Position numbers and translations under genes: made by a program. Below, piece by piece: positions 17,460 to 26,984 of a stretch of DNA of 64,000 nucleotides. Each line of letters begins with the position of its first letter. Position 1 is the first letter of the stretch. The notes beneath the pieces were generated by a model. That model saw only the letters and a program-made list of their open reading frames with translations, did no database searches and had not been told where the DNA came from. Where the stretch lies: assembly GCF_014126825.1 (NCBI RefSeq), contig NZ_CP059900.1, positions 2,308,954 to 2,372,953 on the forward strand, in the 5' to 3' direction. This DNA is from Tomitella gaofuii. GTDB lineage: Bacteria > Actinomycetota > Actinomycetes > Mycobacteriales > Mycobacteriaceae.

Positions 17460-20057
17460 ATGGTCTATGTTCTGGGCTTCGATGAGGCTGGCTCGGGCGA
17501 GGTGGACCTGGTCGGCGGCAAGGGCGCGAATCTTGCGGCGTTGTCGCGGATCGACGGCATCCGGGTGCCGGACGGATTCTGCGTGACCACCACCGCTTTC
17601 GCGCGGGTGATTGCGGGTGCGGCCGATGTTTCCGACGGCCTCGCACGGCTCGCGCGGGCCGCGGCCGACGACGGGGCCCGGATCGTCGACGCCGGCGCGA
17701 ACCTGCGCTCCGCGATCCTGCGGTGCCCGGTGCCCGACGACGTCGACTCCGCCATCACGGAAGCGGTGCGCACCCGCGGCGACGAGGGCCCATGGGCCGT
17801 CCGCTCCAGCGCCACGGCGGAGGATCTGCCCTCCGCGTCGTTCGCCGGCCAGCACGATTCGTATCTCGATGTGGGCGGCGGGCGGACAGGAGCGGACGGG
17901 GCCGGCGAGGTCCTCGCACACGTCCGGCGCTGCTGGGCGTCGCTGTTCACCGACAGGGCCGTCGCCTACCGGCTGCGCAACGGCATCGAACACGACGGCG
18001 TGCGCATGGCGGTGGTCGTCCAGCGGATGGTCTTCCCCCGCGCGTCCGGAGTCCTGTTCACCGCCGACCCCGTCTCCTCCGACCGGACACTCATATCGAT
18101 CGACGCGGTCCCCGGGCTCGGCGACGCGCTCGTCTCCGGCCGCGCCACTCCCGATACCGTCACGGTGCGCGACGGTGCTGTCGTCACCCGTACACCTGCA
18201 CCGCATCGCAGCTCCGCGAAGGTCGTGCTCACCGACGAGCAGGCCGTCGCCTTGAGCGCGGTGGGACGGCGGGTCGAGGCGCACTTCGGTCACCCGCAGG
18301 ACATCGAATGGTGTGGCGACGCCGCCGGATTCCACATCGTGCAGAGCAGGCCGATCACAACGCTGTTCCCGATCCCGGAGCCGGCTCACGACGACGGGCC
18401 CGGCGACAAACGCGTCTACGCCTCGGTCGGGCACCAGCAGGGTATGACCGACGCGTTCGCCCCGCTGGGCATCTCCCTGTGGCAGATGACGAGTCCCGCG
18501 CCGATGCGCCACGCGGGCGGGCGGCTGTTCGTCGACGTCACCGGGATGCTCGCCGACCCCGCCCGGCGCGACGGCGTCATCGCGTCCCTGGGCGCCTCCG
18601 ACCCGCGCACCGGCGACGCGCTGCGGGAGATCGTCGGCCGCGACGGGTTCCTGCCCCGGCCGGCTTCCGCCCCGGACTCGCCACCCGACGCGACATCGGG
18701 TCCCGAGACCGGGTCGGATACGGCGGCGGACGGAACGGGCACCGCCGTCGTCGCCGAGCTCGTCTCCGACACCGACGCCTCGCTGGCGGCGCTGCGGCGG
18801 GACATCCGGGGCACGGCGGGCACGGAGCTCCTCGACTTCATCGCCGGCGACATCCCGGAACTCCAGCGGATGCTCTTCTCCCCGCGTACCGCGCAGGTGG
18901 TCGGCGCCGCAATGGACTCGCTGACCTTGTCCGACAACCTCCGCGAATGGCTGGGCGACGACACGGCCGGGGAGATCCTCTCGCAGTCCGGTCCGCAGAA
19001 CATCACCGTCGCGATGGCGCACGCGCTCCTCGACGTCGCCGACGCCGTCCGTCCCCACCCGGCCGTGGTGAAGCTTCTCGGCGCGGCCGACGACCATGAC
19101 GGCAGTGACCTTCTGGCGCAACTCGACTCCGTGGCGGGCGGCGCCGAGGCGCGCGACGCGCTTGCCGGGTTCCTCGAGCGTTTCGGCATGCGGTGCGCCG
19201 GGGAGATCGACATCACCACCCCCCGGTGGGTGGAGGACCCCGCCGTGCTGGCGCCGATGATCCTCGCGAACGTCCGGCGCTTCGCGCCCGGCGAAGCCGC
19301 ACGCCGGTCGGCGCAGATGCTCCGCGAGGTCACGGAGAAGCAAGACGAGGTGCTCGACCGGCTCCGTGCACTGCCCGATGGTGAGGACAAGGCCGAGCGG
19401 ACGCGGCGGATGATCTCCCGGGTCCGCACGTTCTCCCGCTACCGCGAGTACCTGAAGTACGCGATGGTGCGCCGATACTTCATCTACAAACGGGCGCTGC
19501 TCGAGGAGGCCGATCGGCTGGTGCGCGAGGACGTCCTCGAGGCCGCGGAGGACATCTTCTTCCTCCACTACGGCGAACTCCGCGCGCTGGTGCGCACGCG
19601 GGCACCCATGACGGAGCTGATAGCACGGCGGAGGGCGGAGTCCCGCTCGTTCCAGCGGCTGACGACGCCGCGGGTGCTCACCTCGGACGGCGAGATCGTC
19701 ACCGGCGCAGCGACGCGTGCGGGCGTACCGGACGGTGCGCTCACCGGGGTTCCGGTGTCCGCGGGCATCATCGAGGGCCGGGCGCGGGTGGTGCTGAGCA
19801 TCGCCGACGCGGACCTGAGCGCAGGAGACATCCTCGTCACCGCCTACACCGACCCCAGCTGGACCCCGGTGTTCGTCGGCATCGCAGGCCTGGTCACCGA
19901 GGTGGGCGGCGTGATGACACACGGCGCAGTGATCGCGCGCGAGTACGGGCTGCCGGCCGTCGTCGGGGTGGACGGGGCGACCCGGCGCATCCACGACGGC
20001 GACCGGATCCGGGTGCACGGCGCCGGCGGATACGTCGAGATCCTGGGCGCGGGCTGA
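17460..20057 (+). CDS. rph: Rifampin phosphotransferase
   Basis: An 865-residue enzyme of the PEP-synthase/PPDK fold that transfers the beta-phosphate of ATP to the C21 hydroxyl of rifamycins. The length equals that of characterised RPH proteins. Residues about 1-315 are the ATP-grasp domain (LVGGKGANLAALS, WAVRSSATAEDLPSASFAGQ). About 320-755 is the rifampin-binding domain. About 775-865 is the swivelling His domain with the catalytic His near residue 821 in GGVMTHGAVIAREYGLPA. A plausible -10 (TATACA) lies at 17372-17377, but I found no copy of the rifamycin-associated element usually seen upstream of actinobacterial rph. The start ATG at 17460 is reached directly by the family-typical YVLGFDEAGS. 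Confidence 0.9.
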   Translation: MVYVLGFDEAGSGEVDLVGGKGANLAALSRIDGIRVPDGFCVTTTAFARVIAGAADVSDGLARLARAAADDGARIVDAGANLRSAILRCPVPDDVDSAITEAVRTRGDEGPWAVRSSATAEDLPSASFAGQHDSYLDVGGGRTGADGAGEVLAHVRRCWASLFTDRAVAYRLRNGIEHDGVRMAVVVQRMVFPRASGVLFTADPVSSDRTLISIDAVPGLGDALVSGRATPDTVTVRDGAVVTRTPAPHRSSAKVVLTDEQAVALSAVGRRVEAHFGHPQDIEWCGDAAGFHIVQSRPITTLFPIPEPAHDDGPGDKRVYASVGHQQGMTDAFAPLGISLWQMTSPAPMRHAGGRLFVDVTGMLADPARRDGVIASLGASDPRTGDALREIVGRDGFLPRPASAPDSPPDATSGPETGSDTAADGTGTAVVAELVSDTDASLAALRRDIRGTAGTELLDFIAGDIPELQRMLFSPRTAQVVGAAMDSLTLSDNLREWLGDDTAGEILSQSGPQNITVAMAHALLDVADAVRPHPAVVKLLGAADDHDGSDLLAQLDSVAGGAEARDALAGFLERFGMRCAGEIDITTPRWVEDPAVLAPMILANVRRFAPGEAARRSAQMLREVTEKQDEVLDRLRALPDGEDKAERTRRMISRVRTFSRYREYLKYAMVRRYFIYKRALLEEADRLVREDVLEAAEDIFFLHYGELRALVRTRAPMTELIARRRAESRSFQRLTTPRVLTSDGEIVTGAATRAGVPDGALTGVPVSAGIIEGRARVVLSIADADLSAGDILVTAYTDPSWTPVFVGIAGLVTEVGGVMTHGAVIAREYGLPAVVGVDGATRRIHDGDRIRVHGAGGYVEILGAG

Positions 20058-20115
20058 CGGGCGAGGACGACGCGCTGCGGCAGCCTCCCGTTCGCTCCCC
20101 CGGTGCCGCCGCATG

Positions 20116-20133
20116 CTCCAGGCTCCCCTGGAG
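20116..20133. promoter_or_regulatory. Inverted repeat between rph and the lipase gene
   Basis: CTCCAGG-CTCC-CCTGGAG forms a 7-bp perfect inverted repeat 59 bases after the rph stop. A TATGTT that could be a -10 follows immediately. It may be a weak terminator for rph or a repressor operator for the lipase gene; the sequence does not decide. Confidence 0.4.
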
Positions 20134-20182
20134 TATGTTGCATGGATCACTGTTTAACGGCTGAGTAAGGTGGTGGTCTGGA

Positions 20183-21562
20183 TTGGGATTCCGGCGACGG
20201 GCACGGCTACTGTGCGTAGCCCTGGCCAGTACGGTGGCGGTCACGCTCGTGGGACTCCCCGCCGTGGCGCAGGCCGCCGACTCGTTCTACCGGTACCACG
20301 GCGCCGCTCCGCTCTCGTCCTACGAGCCGGGCGCGGTACTGAACACGCGCACACTGCCATACCACGTGCTCAACATTCCGACGCCCGTCACCGCGGTGCA
20401 GATCCTGTACCGGTCGACCGACGCCATGGGCGATCCGACCGCCAACGTCACGACCGTGCTGTTGCCGCCCGCACCGACGAGCCCGGTGAAGGTGATCTCG
20501 TTCCAGTCGTTCTATGACTCGCTGAACCCGGAGGACAGCCCGTCGCGCGTGATCGCAGGAGATGCCCAGTTGCTCGGGTTCACCCCGCTCACCGAGAAGA
20601 TCCAGGACAGTCACCTGCTTGACCATGTCCGGACCGGCGGCGTCGTCGGCAGTTCCGAGAACGCATTCTTCGGCCCGCTGCTGCTCGCCGGGTACACAGT
20701 GGTTCTGCCCGATACGGAAGGGCAGAACGCCCACTTCGCGGCCGGGCCGGAGTACGGGATGCTCACCCTCGATTCTTTGCGGGCGGCGCGCAACGTCGCG
20801 TCGACGGGTATCAGCGACACCACGCAGATCGGGCTGATGGGGTATTCGGGGGGATCGATCGCCTCGAACTGGGCCGCGATCAAGGCGCCGGCCTACGCCC
20901 CGGACATCAACAAGAACCTCGTGGGCGTCGCCGAGGGCGGAGTGCTGGTCGACCCCATCCACAATCTGACCTACGCCAACGGAAGCATCGGCTGGGCCGG
21001 CATCGTGGGGATGGCGATCGTCGGCATCGCCCGTTCCTACGACATCGACTTCGACAAGTATCTCAGCGACTTCGGCAAACAGACCGTGGCTCGGCTGCGG
21101 GACGCCTCCATCTCGAACGCGTTCCTGCAGTACCCCGGCCTGACGTTCCAGCAGATGGTCAAGCCGCAATACGCCGATCCCGCTTCGATCCCGGAGCTCG
21201 TCGAGTACGCGAACAAGCTCAACATGGGCACCGCGCCGATACCGACGGTTCCGTTCTTCATCGCCCAGGGCGCCAACGGCGTCCTCGAAGGCACCCGGCC
21301 CGGCCCGCCGGGGATCGGTCGGGGTGACGGGATCATGGTCACGGGGGACGTCCGCGCTCTCGCCGCGCGCTACTGCGCCGCAGGGCTGAACGTCCAGTAC
21401 GACGAGTACGAGGCGCTCAGCCATGTTCCCAGCGCCCTCGTGTGGTACCCGGGCGCGGTCCAGTGGCTGCTGGACCGGTTCGCAGGCCGCCCGGCACCAT
21501 CGGACTGCGGGCACATCCCCGCAGGCAATTCGCTCGCCCCGCAACAGCTCGTGGCGAACTGA
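20183..21562 (+). CDS. Secreted lipase (LIP-family alpha/beta hydrolase)
   Basis: A 459-residue exported lipase of the actinobacterial/Candida-type secretory lipase family. A Sec signal with three arginines and a hydrophobic core (CVALASTVAVTLVGLP) ends at a probable cleavage site AQA-AD near residue 33. The nucleophile elbow GYSGG is near residue 220, followed by GGVLVDP. A late Asp/His region (QGANGVLEG..., EALSHVPS) supplies the probable rest of the triad. The start is a TTG at 20183 with AAGGTGG about ten bases upstream; no better start keeps the signal intact. It probably hydrolyses long-chain esters outside the cell. Confidence 0.82.
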   Translation: MGFRRRARLLCVALASTVAVTLVGLPAVAQAADSFYRYHGAAPLSSYEPGAVLNTRTLPYHVLNIPTPVTAVQILYRSTDAMGDPTANVTTVLLPPAPTSPVKVISFQSFYDSLNPEDSPSRVIAGDAQLLGFTPLTEKIQDSHLLDHVRTGGVVGSSENAFFGPLLLAGYTVVLPDTEGQNAHFAAGPEYGMLTLDSLRAARNVASTGISDTTQIGLMGYSGGSIASNWAAIKAPAYAPDINKNLVGVAEGGVLVDPIHNLTYANGSIGWAGIVGMAIVGIARSYDIDFDKYLSDFGKQTVARLRDASISNAFLQYPGLTFQQMVKPQYADPASIPELVEYANKLNMGTAPIPTVPFFIAQGANGVLEGTRPGPPGIGRGDGIMVTGDVRALAARYCAAGLNVQYDEYEALSHVPSALVWYPGAVQWLLDRFAGRPAPSDCGHIPAGNSLAPQQLVAN

Positions 21563-21774
21563 ACCGGCCGCCCCTCGGCGGGGGTCGACAAGGCGATCCC
21601 CGCCGTATCCACCACGGCGGTCGAATCTTCTATTCCACGACGACTCTCTCCGAATGACACCGATGCGATTCCGCAGTTCTTGCGGGGTTTTCTCCGGCGC
21701 TATCAAAAACTGTCGGTGGCGTCTGATTACCTACGGGACATCAGCAAGTTCGGCACATTGAAGGAGAGTTACCG

Positions 21775-22644
21775 ATGACCACCCCACCACCGCACATGCC
21801 CCCGGCTCCCCCGGCCGGCGGTTTTCCCGGAGCCCCCGCGACGGCGGAAAAGCAGAAGAACATCGTGGGCCGCATCGCGGTGATCACTGCGGTGGTCGGG
21901 TTCATCTTCGCGTGCATTCCGGGCGCCCTCATCGTCGGGTGGATTCTGCTGCCGATCGCCTTCATCCTCGGCATCGTGGGGCTGTTCCAGGCGGGCAAGC
22001 GCAAGGGCACCAGCATCGCAGCCGTCATCGTCGCGATCGTCGGCATCGTCGTCGGGTTCGTCGTCTTCGCCACGGTCGTGAGCAATGCCGTCGACGATGC
22101 GTTCGGCGGCAGCGGCGACGTGTCCGTCTCCACTCCCGGTGGCAGCGCAGACGCCGCGGCGGCCGGCGCTGGCGCGGCCGGTGCCGCCTCCGATTCCGGG
22201 TCGTCGTCCGCGGATCAGGGCACGCGGAACAACCCGTACCCGCTCGGTTCCACCGTCTCCGACGGCGATTGGCAGGTGACGGTCAACAGCGTCACCCTCG
22301 ACGCGGACGACGTGGTGTCCGCCGAGAACCCGTTCAACGATGCCGCGCCGGCCGGGTCGCAGTACCTGCTGGCCAACGTCACCGTCACCTACACCGGCAC
22401 CGACCCGCAGGGCAAGATGCCGTTCACGACCATCGCCTACGTGACAGCCGAGGGCAACACGGTGAACTCCTACGACAGCATGGTGCTTGCCCCCGACACG
22501 CTCGACACCTTGAGCCCGCTGTTCGAAGGCGCCTCCACCACCGGCAACGTGGCGTTCACGGTGCCGTCGGCGTCGGCCGGCGACGGCACACTGGCGGTGC
22601 GAGCCACGCCATTCGGCGACAAGGTCTTCGTCGCCGTGCGCTGA
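21775..22644 (+). CDS. Membrane protein with DUF4190-like and DUF4352-like domains
   Basis: A 289-residue protein. A Pro-rich cytoplasmic head (1-25) is followed by three hydrophobic segments between about 32 and 110 (DUF4190-like, containing GIVGLFQAGKRKGTSIAAVI), an Ala/Gly/Ser linker, and a C-terminal exported beta-sandwich (about 150-289). The last has the DUF4352 pattern NPYPLGSTVSDGDWQVTV ... GSQYLLANVTVTYTG. Function is unknown; such proteins look like cell-envelope sensors or chaperones. SD AAGGAGAG is directly upstream. The 212-base space before it holds no gene. Confidence 0.7.
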   Translation: MTTPPPHMPPAPPAGGFPGAPATAEKQKNIVGRIAVITAVVGFIFACIPGALIVGWILLPIAFILGIVGLFQAGKRKGTSIAAVIVAIVGIVVGFVVFATVVSNAVDDAFGGSGDVSVSTPGGSADAAAAGAGAAGAASDSGSSSADQGTRNNPYPLGSTVSDGDWQVTVNSVTLDADDVVSAENPFNDAAPAGSQYLLANVTVTYTGTDPQGKMPFTTIAYVTAEGNTVNSYDSMVLAPDTLDTLSPLFEGASTTGNVAFTVPSASAGDGTLAVRATPFGDKVFVAVR

Positions 22645-22761
22645 CCCATGCCCGACCCACCGGCGGCCCGCGCACTTACCCATCCGGGTCGTGCGCGGGC
22701 CGCCACGTGTCCGGGGGCGGCGCCGGACTCTGGTCCGCCCACCCGCGGCCGCGGGCCGGAT

Positions 22762-23082
22762 TCAGCGCACTGCCATCTCCCCCAGCTCATCCCACTCGTC
22801 GCGGTCCATGACGACGTTGCGCACGCGCGGCGTCTCCTGGAGCAGCGGCGGCAGGTCCTGCTGCGCCTGGCGGAAGTGCGCGCTGGTCACGTGGGCCTCG
22901 GCGGCATCATCCTGGAACGCCTCGACCAGCACGTACTCGTTAGGGTCGTCGACGCTGCGCGACCAGTCGAACCACAGGTTCCCCGGCTCCGCCCGCGTGG
23001 CGGCGGTGAAGTCACGGACGTGGTCCAGCCACGAATCCGCGTGCTCGGGCTTGACCTTGAACTTGGCGACGATGAAGATCAT
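22762..23082 (-). CDS. Antibiotic biosynthesis monooxygenase-like (ABM) protein
   Basis: A 106-residue single ABM ferredoxin-like domain: MIFIVAKFKVKPEH, then RAEPGNLWFDWSRS, the aspartate/valine strand EYVLVEAFQDDAAEAHV, then HFRQAQQDLPPLL. These small dimeric proteins oxidise quinols or degrade reactive small molecules without cofactors, and the family is seldom predictable to substrate. The ATG at 23082 gives the family-typical start; an upstream in-frame Met would add 12 unlikely residues. Confidence 0.8.
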   Translation of the reverse strand: MIFIVAKFKVKPEHADSWLDHVRDFTAATRAEPGNLWFDWSRSVDDPNEYVLVEAFQDDAAEAHVTSAHFRQAQQDLPPLLQETPRVRNVVMDRDEWDELGEMAVR

Positions 23083-23238
23083 GGCGCCATTGTGGCACCC
23101 GCGGCGGCGCGGTTTCACCCGCCACTGACGCCCTCGCTCTTCGAGCCGCGCACCGCCTGCGCAGTCCGCGCGCGCATTCCCCGCAGGAATCCGGGAACGG
23201 GCCCTCGGACCGGGAGGCGGCGCCGGGGTCGGGGCGCG

Positions 23239-23856
23239 TCAGAACACTTCGCGGTACCGGTACCACCCGTCGCCGAGCGGCTGGTAGCCCCGCACACCCT
23301 CGCGGTCGGTGAAGCCCCGGCGGGGCGACTCATCGGGCAGGTAGGCGATGCCCACCGTGTTCAGGAATCCGCCGGTCAGCCGGAAGTGGCAGGACCCCGT
23401 CGTCCCGTGCACGCTCTCCACCGAGTACACGCCGATCCACTGTCGCTCATACGTGTTCACGCACTCCTGCGCGTGGGCGGTCATCGTGCCCTGCATCGCC
23501 CACCACCCGAGGTGGAACGGCACCCGGAACACCAGCAGGCCGGCTGTCACCACGACCATGGCCGGTGCGATGAGCACGCGCCGGTCCCACCGGTACAGCA
23601 CCAGTTGCACCACCGTGAACGCCACCCAGACGGCCCCGAGCAGGACGAACACCCAGCCCGCGAGTATCACGGCGGGCAGTAGCGGGAACGGCGAGAGGAA
23701 GACCGCGAGCGCCGCCGCGCAGGCCAGCGCCACCAGTGTCGGGATGACGATGCCCATCGCGATCCGCCACCAGCGCGGCGTCGCCGCCCGGCCCGCACCG
23801 CGGCCGGACTGACGGATCGTGGTGTCGCCCTCCGATGCGGACTCTCCCGGGTTCAC
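23239..23856 (-). CDS. Putative three-helix membrane protein
   Basis: A 205-residue protein of unknown function. Three hydrophobic helices (VIPTLVALACAAALAVFLSP, LLPAVILAGWVFVLLGAVWV, LIAPAMVVVTAGLLVF) are followed by a roughly 100-residue soluble tail with two cysteines and many aromatic residues (GTTGSCHFRLTGG, GDGWYRYREVF), probably outside the membrane. I chose the GTG at 23856 because GGGAGGG precedes it; the frame stays open upstream. It is divergent from the sulfoquinovosidase gene. Confidence 0.6.
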   Translation of the reverse strand: MNPGESASEGDTTIRQSGRGAGRAATPRWWRIAMGIVIPTLVALACAAALAVFLSPFPLLPAVILAGWVFVLLGAVWVAFTVVQLVLYRWDRRVLIAPAMVVVTAGLLVFRVPFHLGWWAMQGTMTAHAQECVNTYERQWIGVYSVESVHGTTGSCHFRLTGGFLNTVGIAYLPDESPRRGFTDREGVRGYQPLGDGWYRYREVF

Positions 23857-24081
23857 TGTGTCCCTCCCGTCACTCCCGACTCGTCCCCCGGTGCGCGGTG
23901 CGCCCGGCGTGCGCAGAACCCGCACGCCGGCGCACCGGCCCGGTTACCATCTGGCCCATCATGCCCGGGCGCGCACAGTCCCGCCCCGCCACCGTCGCAG
24001 TCGCAGTCGAGGAGGAGTCAGGGTGGGCGAAGCCGGAATCGCACGGTCGACGCCGAACGGCCGGCCGCACCTCCCAGCGCC

Positions 24082-26370
24082 GTGTCGCGCCGCGCGGTGT
24101 TGCGTTCTGCCGTCGGCATCGGCGCGGGCATCGTCGTCGCCGGCCTCACGTCGACGGCCGCCCCGCCCGCGGCCCGCGCCGGTGTCCCCTTCCTGCGCTA
24201 TGCCCCGCCCCCGGTCCTGCCCGTCGGGCGTCTCACCGTCGCACCGGGCGCCGTCGGCACCGTCGACGCGGGCGCCTTCCGCGTCGTCCTCGCGCCCGCG
24301 TCCGTCGGCATCGCCACCGGCGGACGCACGGTGTTCGCCTCCCCTGCGGGCGCCTTCCTCGCCGCTGCGAATGGGCGGCTGCACTGGCAGGAGAACACCG
24401 GGCATTTCTCGTCCACCCCGGTGCTCACCTCGCTGCAGCTGAACCAGGAGATCCAGCACGTGCAGGTGGAAAACGGCGCGGTGCTCCTCAGCGGGATCCT
24501 CGCGCCGCCGGTGGATCTGGGCCCGCTGTCCAGCGAGCTCGCACCCGGGGCCCCGTTCGATCTCGCCACCACACGCGCGTTCACCGTGCGCATCGGCCCC
24601 GGTGCCCACGGCCTGGAGATCCGCGTGGACGTGCCCGGCGCCGACGTCGTCTTGCTCCGCCCCGCCCGCACCCCCGGCGAGGGCGTGCACGGCGCGGGCG
24701 AGCAGTTCACGCGCTTCGATCTGTCGGGCGACGAGGTGCCGATCGTCACCCGCGAGCAGGGCGTCGGCCGCGGGCGCGAACCCCTCACGGCCGCCGCCGA
24801 GGCCACGCAGGGCGCCGGAGGCTCCCCCACCACCACCTATGCCCCGCTGCCGTTCCTCGCCACCGACGCGATGCGGGCCTTCGCCCTCGATACCGACGTG
24901 GTGGCCACGTTCGACTGCCGGCCCCCGGACCGCATCGACATCGCCGCCTGGGCCGCCGGATACACCGCCACCGTGTACTCGGGCGCGAACCCGACCGACC
25001 TGTTCACTGCGCACACCGCCGATACGGGGCGGATGCGCGCACTGCCGCAGTGGTCCGGCGCCGGCGCGATCCTGGGGCTCCAGGGCGGCACTGAGGCCGT
25101 CACCGCCAAACTCGCCGCTCTCGAGGCCGCGGGCGCGGCGGTCACCGGCGCGTGGCTGCAGGACTGGTCGGGGCAACGCACCACCGACTTCGGCGAGCGG
25201 CTCTGGTGGAATTGGGTGCTCGACCGGGAGCGCTACCCGGGGTGGTACACGTTCGTGTCCGCGCTCCACGCTCGCGGCATCCGCGTCCTCACCTACGTCA
25301 ACGCTTTCCTCGCCGACCCGTCGGGCAAGCCCGGCGGCGTGGACCGCGACCTGTTCGCCGAGGCGAACGCGCGCGGCTACCTCGTCCGACACCCGGCGGG
25401 CGGTCCGTATCTGCTGGATCAGGGCGGCTTCGGCGCCGCACTCGTAGACCTGACGAACCCGGCCGCGTTCGATTGGTTCCGGGACGTCATCGCCACCGAG
25501 GTGGCCGGCGCCGGGGCGGACGGGTGGATGGCCGACTTCGGCGAGGGACTCCCCTTCGACGCCGTGCTGCACTCGGGCACGCCTGCCGAATGGCACAACC
25601 GCTGGCCGGTGGCGTGGGCCGAACTCAACAACGCGGCGCGCAGGCAGGCCGGCAAACCCGATGCGCTCGTGTTCCTCCGCGCGGCAGGCCGCGGATCCGC
25701 CGCGCACGCCCCGCTGTTCTGGGCCGGCGACCAACTGGTGACGTGGGACACGCACGACGGCCTGGCCAGCGCGCTGCTCGGGATGCTCGCGGGCGGCGTG
25801 TCCGGGATGACCCTCACGCACAGCGACACCGGCGGGTACACGGGGCTGTCGCAGCCGGTGGTGGGCGTGCAGCGTGGGCGGGAGCTGCTGCTGCGCTGGG
25901 CAGAGTTCAGCGCGTGGGGCACGGTGATGCGCACCCACGAGGGCAACCAGCCCGGACGCAACGCGCAGGCGTACGACCCGGATTCCGCCGCCGCCTTCGC
26001 CGAACAGACGCGGGTGTTCGCGGCCCTGGCCGACTATCGCCGCGGCGTCGTCGCCGAGGCGGCGCGCACTGGGGTCCCCGCGCTGCGGCATCCATGGATC
26101 GGCGCTCCGGGCTCCGCGGCGGCCGGGCGCGACGACCAGTTCCTTTTCGGCAGCGGAATCTTCGTGGCGCCCGCGATGACGCCGGGCCAGTCGCGCACCA
26201 CGGCCACGCTGCCGCCCGGGGACTGGGTGCACGTGTGGAGCGGGAAGCGTTTCACCGGTGACGCCGCGGTGACGGTGGACAGCCCCCTGGGACGGCCCGC
26301 GGCGTTCTACCGGGCCGGCGATCCGGCGGCGGAGGACGCGGCGCGGAGGGTGCGCGCGGCGGTGGGGTGA
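24082..26370 (+). CDS. Tat-exported sulfoquinovosidase-like GH31 enzyme
   Basis: A 762-residue GH31 enzyme that matches E. coli YihQ (sulfoquinovosidase, releasing sulfoquinovose from plant sulfolipid glycosides) in all the motifs I can recall. These are QDWSGQRTTDFGERLWWNW with the sulfonate-binding Arg (about 373) and Trp (about 376), WMADFGEGLP with nucleophile Asp (about 485), WAGDQ with acid/base Asp (about 550) and HSDTGGYTG with Tyr (about 586). The spacing of these residues agrees with YihQ. The N-terminus SRRAVLRSAVGIGAG is a twin-arginine signal, so the enzyme is probably exported, unlike YihQ. The start is a GTG at 24082 without an obvious ribosome-binding site. No other sulfoglycolysis genes are adjacent. 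Confidence 0.83.
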   Translation: MSRRAVLRSAVGIGAGIVVAGLTSTAAPPAARAGVPFLRYAPPPVLPVGRLTVAPGAVGTVDAGAFRVVLAPASVGIATGGRTVFASPAGAFLAAANGRLHWQENTGHFSSTPVLTSLQLNQEIQHVQVENGAVLLSGILAPPVDLGPLSSELAPGAPFDLATTRAFTVRIGPGAHGLEIRVDVPGADVVLLRPARTPGEGVHGAGEQFTRFDLSGDEVPIVTREQGVGRGREPLTAAAEATQGAGGSPTTTYAPLPFLATDAMRAFALDTDVVATFDCRPPDRIDIAAWAAGYTATVYSGANPTDLFTAHTADTGRMRALPQWSGAGAILGLQGGTEAVTAKLAALEAAGAAVTGAWLQDWSGQRTTDFGERLWWNWVLDRERYPGWYTFVSALHARGIRVLTYVNAFLADPSGKPGGVDRDLFAEANARGYLVRHPAGGPYLLDQGGFGAALVDLTNPAAFDWFRDVIATEVAGAGADGWMADFGEGLPFDAVLHSGTPAEWHNRWPVAWAELNNAARRQAGKPDALVFLRAAGRGSAAHAPLFWAGDQLVTWDTHDGLASALLGMLAGGVSGMTLTHSDTGGYTGLSQPVVGVQRGRELLLRWAEFSAWGTVMRTHEGNQPGRNAQAYDPDSAAAFAEQTRVFAALADYRRGVVAEAARTGVPALRHPWIGAPGSAAAGRDDQFLFGSGIFVAPAMTPGQSRTTATLPPGDWVHVWSGKRFTGDAAVTVDSPLGRPAAFYRAGDPAAEDAARRVRAAVG

Positions 26371-26452
26371 CCGAGCGTGGTGATCCAGTCGTCGACACCG
26401 CCGTCCATGTATGGTCGCTGGGCCATTACACGACCACTGAAAAGAGCTTCGC

Positions 26453-26968
26453 GTGACGAATCCCGGGACGACCGGCGGCCCTGGCGATGGCAGCCCGACG
26501 TACGGCCGAGGGCAATACGAAAGGTACGCAGGCGATGCGACGCCTCCGGGGCAGGCCTACCCGCAGGGGCCCGGGCACCCGCTGCCGCACGCCGCTCCCG
26601 GGTACCCGCATCCGGGTCCGGGAGCCGCACCGTGGCCGGGCGGTGTCCCTGCTCAGCCCGCGGCCGGTGTGCCGCTGGGCGGCCCGCACCCGGCGCCCTT
26701 CGGCTATGACCCCCTGACCGGGATCCCGTACTCGGACAAGACGAAAGTCGTGGCGGGGATTCTGTCGATCTTTCTGGGCTTCTTCGGGGCCGGACGGTTC
26801 TACGCGGGTCACACAGGCCTGGGGATCGCCCAACTGGTCGTGAACATCGTGCTCAGCTTGGTCACGCTCGGAATCTGGCTGCTGTTCGCGTGGATCTGGC
26901 CGCTGGCCGACGGAATCGTCCTGATGACGGGACACCCGAAGGACGGGAACGGCCGCCCACTGCGCTAG
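26453..26968 (+). CDS. TM2-domain membrane protein
   Basis: A 171-residue protein. The first 85 residues are Gly/Pro/Tyr-rich and disordered. Then comes a TM2 domain: KTKVVAGILSIFLGFFGAGRFYAGHTGLG, with the conserved G-x-x-G-x-x-x-FY-x-G turn, and a second helix VVNIVLSLVTLGIWLLFAWIW plus a DG-I-L-x-x-G tail. Role unknown. The start is a GTG at 26453, with an AAGAG weakly placed upstream. Confidence 0.8.
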   Translation: MTNPGTTGGPGDGSPTYGRGQYERYAGDATPPGQAYPQGPGHPLPHAAPGYPHPGPGAAPWPGGVPAQPAAGVPLGGPHPAPFGYDPLTGIPYSDKTKVVAGILSIFLGFFGAGRFYAGHTGLGIAQLVVNIVLSLVTLGIWLLFAWIWPLADGIVLMTGHPKDGNGRPLR

Positions 26969-26984
26969 CAGTCGTCCGCACTGC

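Noticed and set aside
17391-20150. Minus-strand frame of 919 codons opposite rph
   Set aside because: Antisense shadow of a well-recognised rifampin phosphotransferase.
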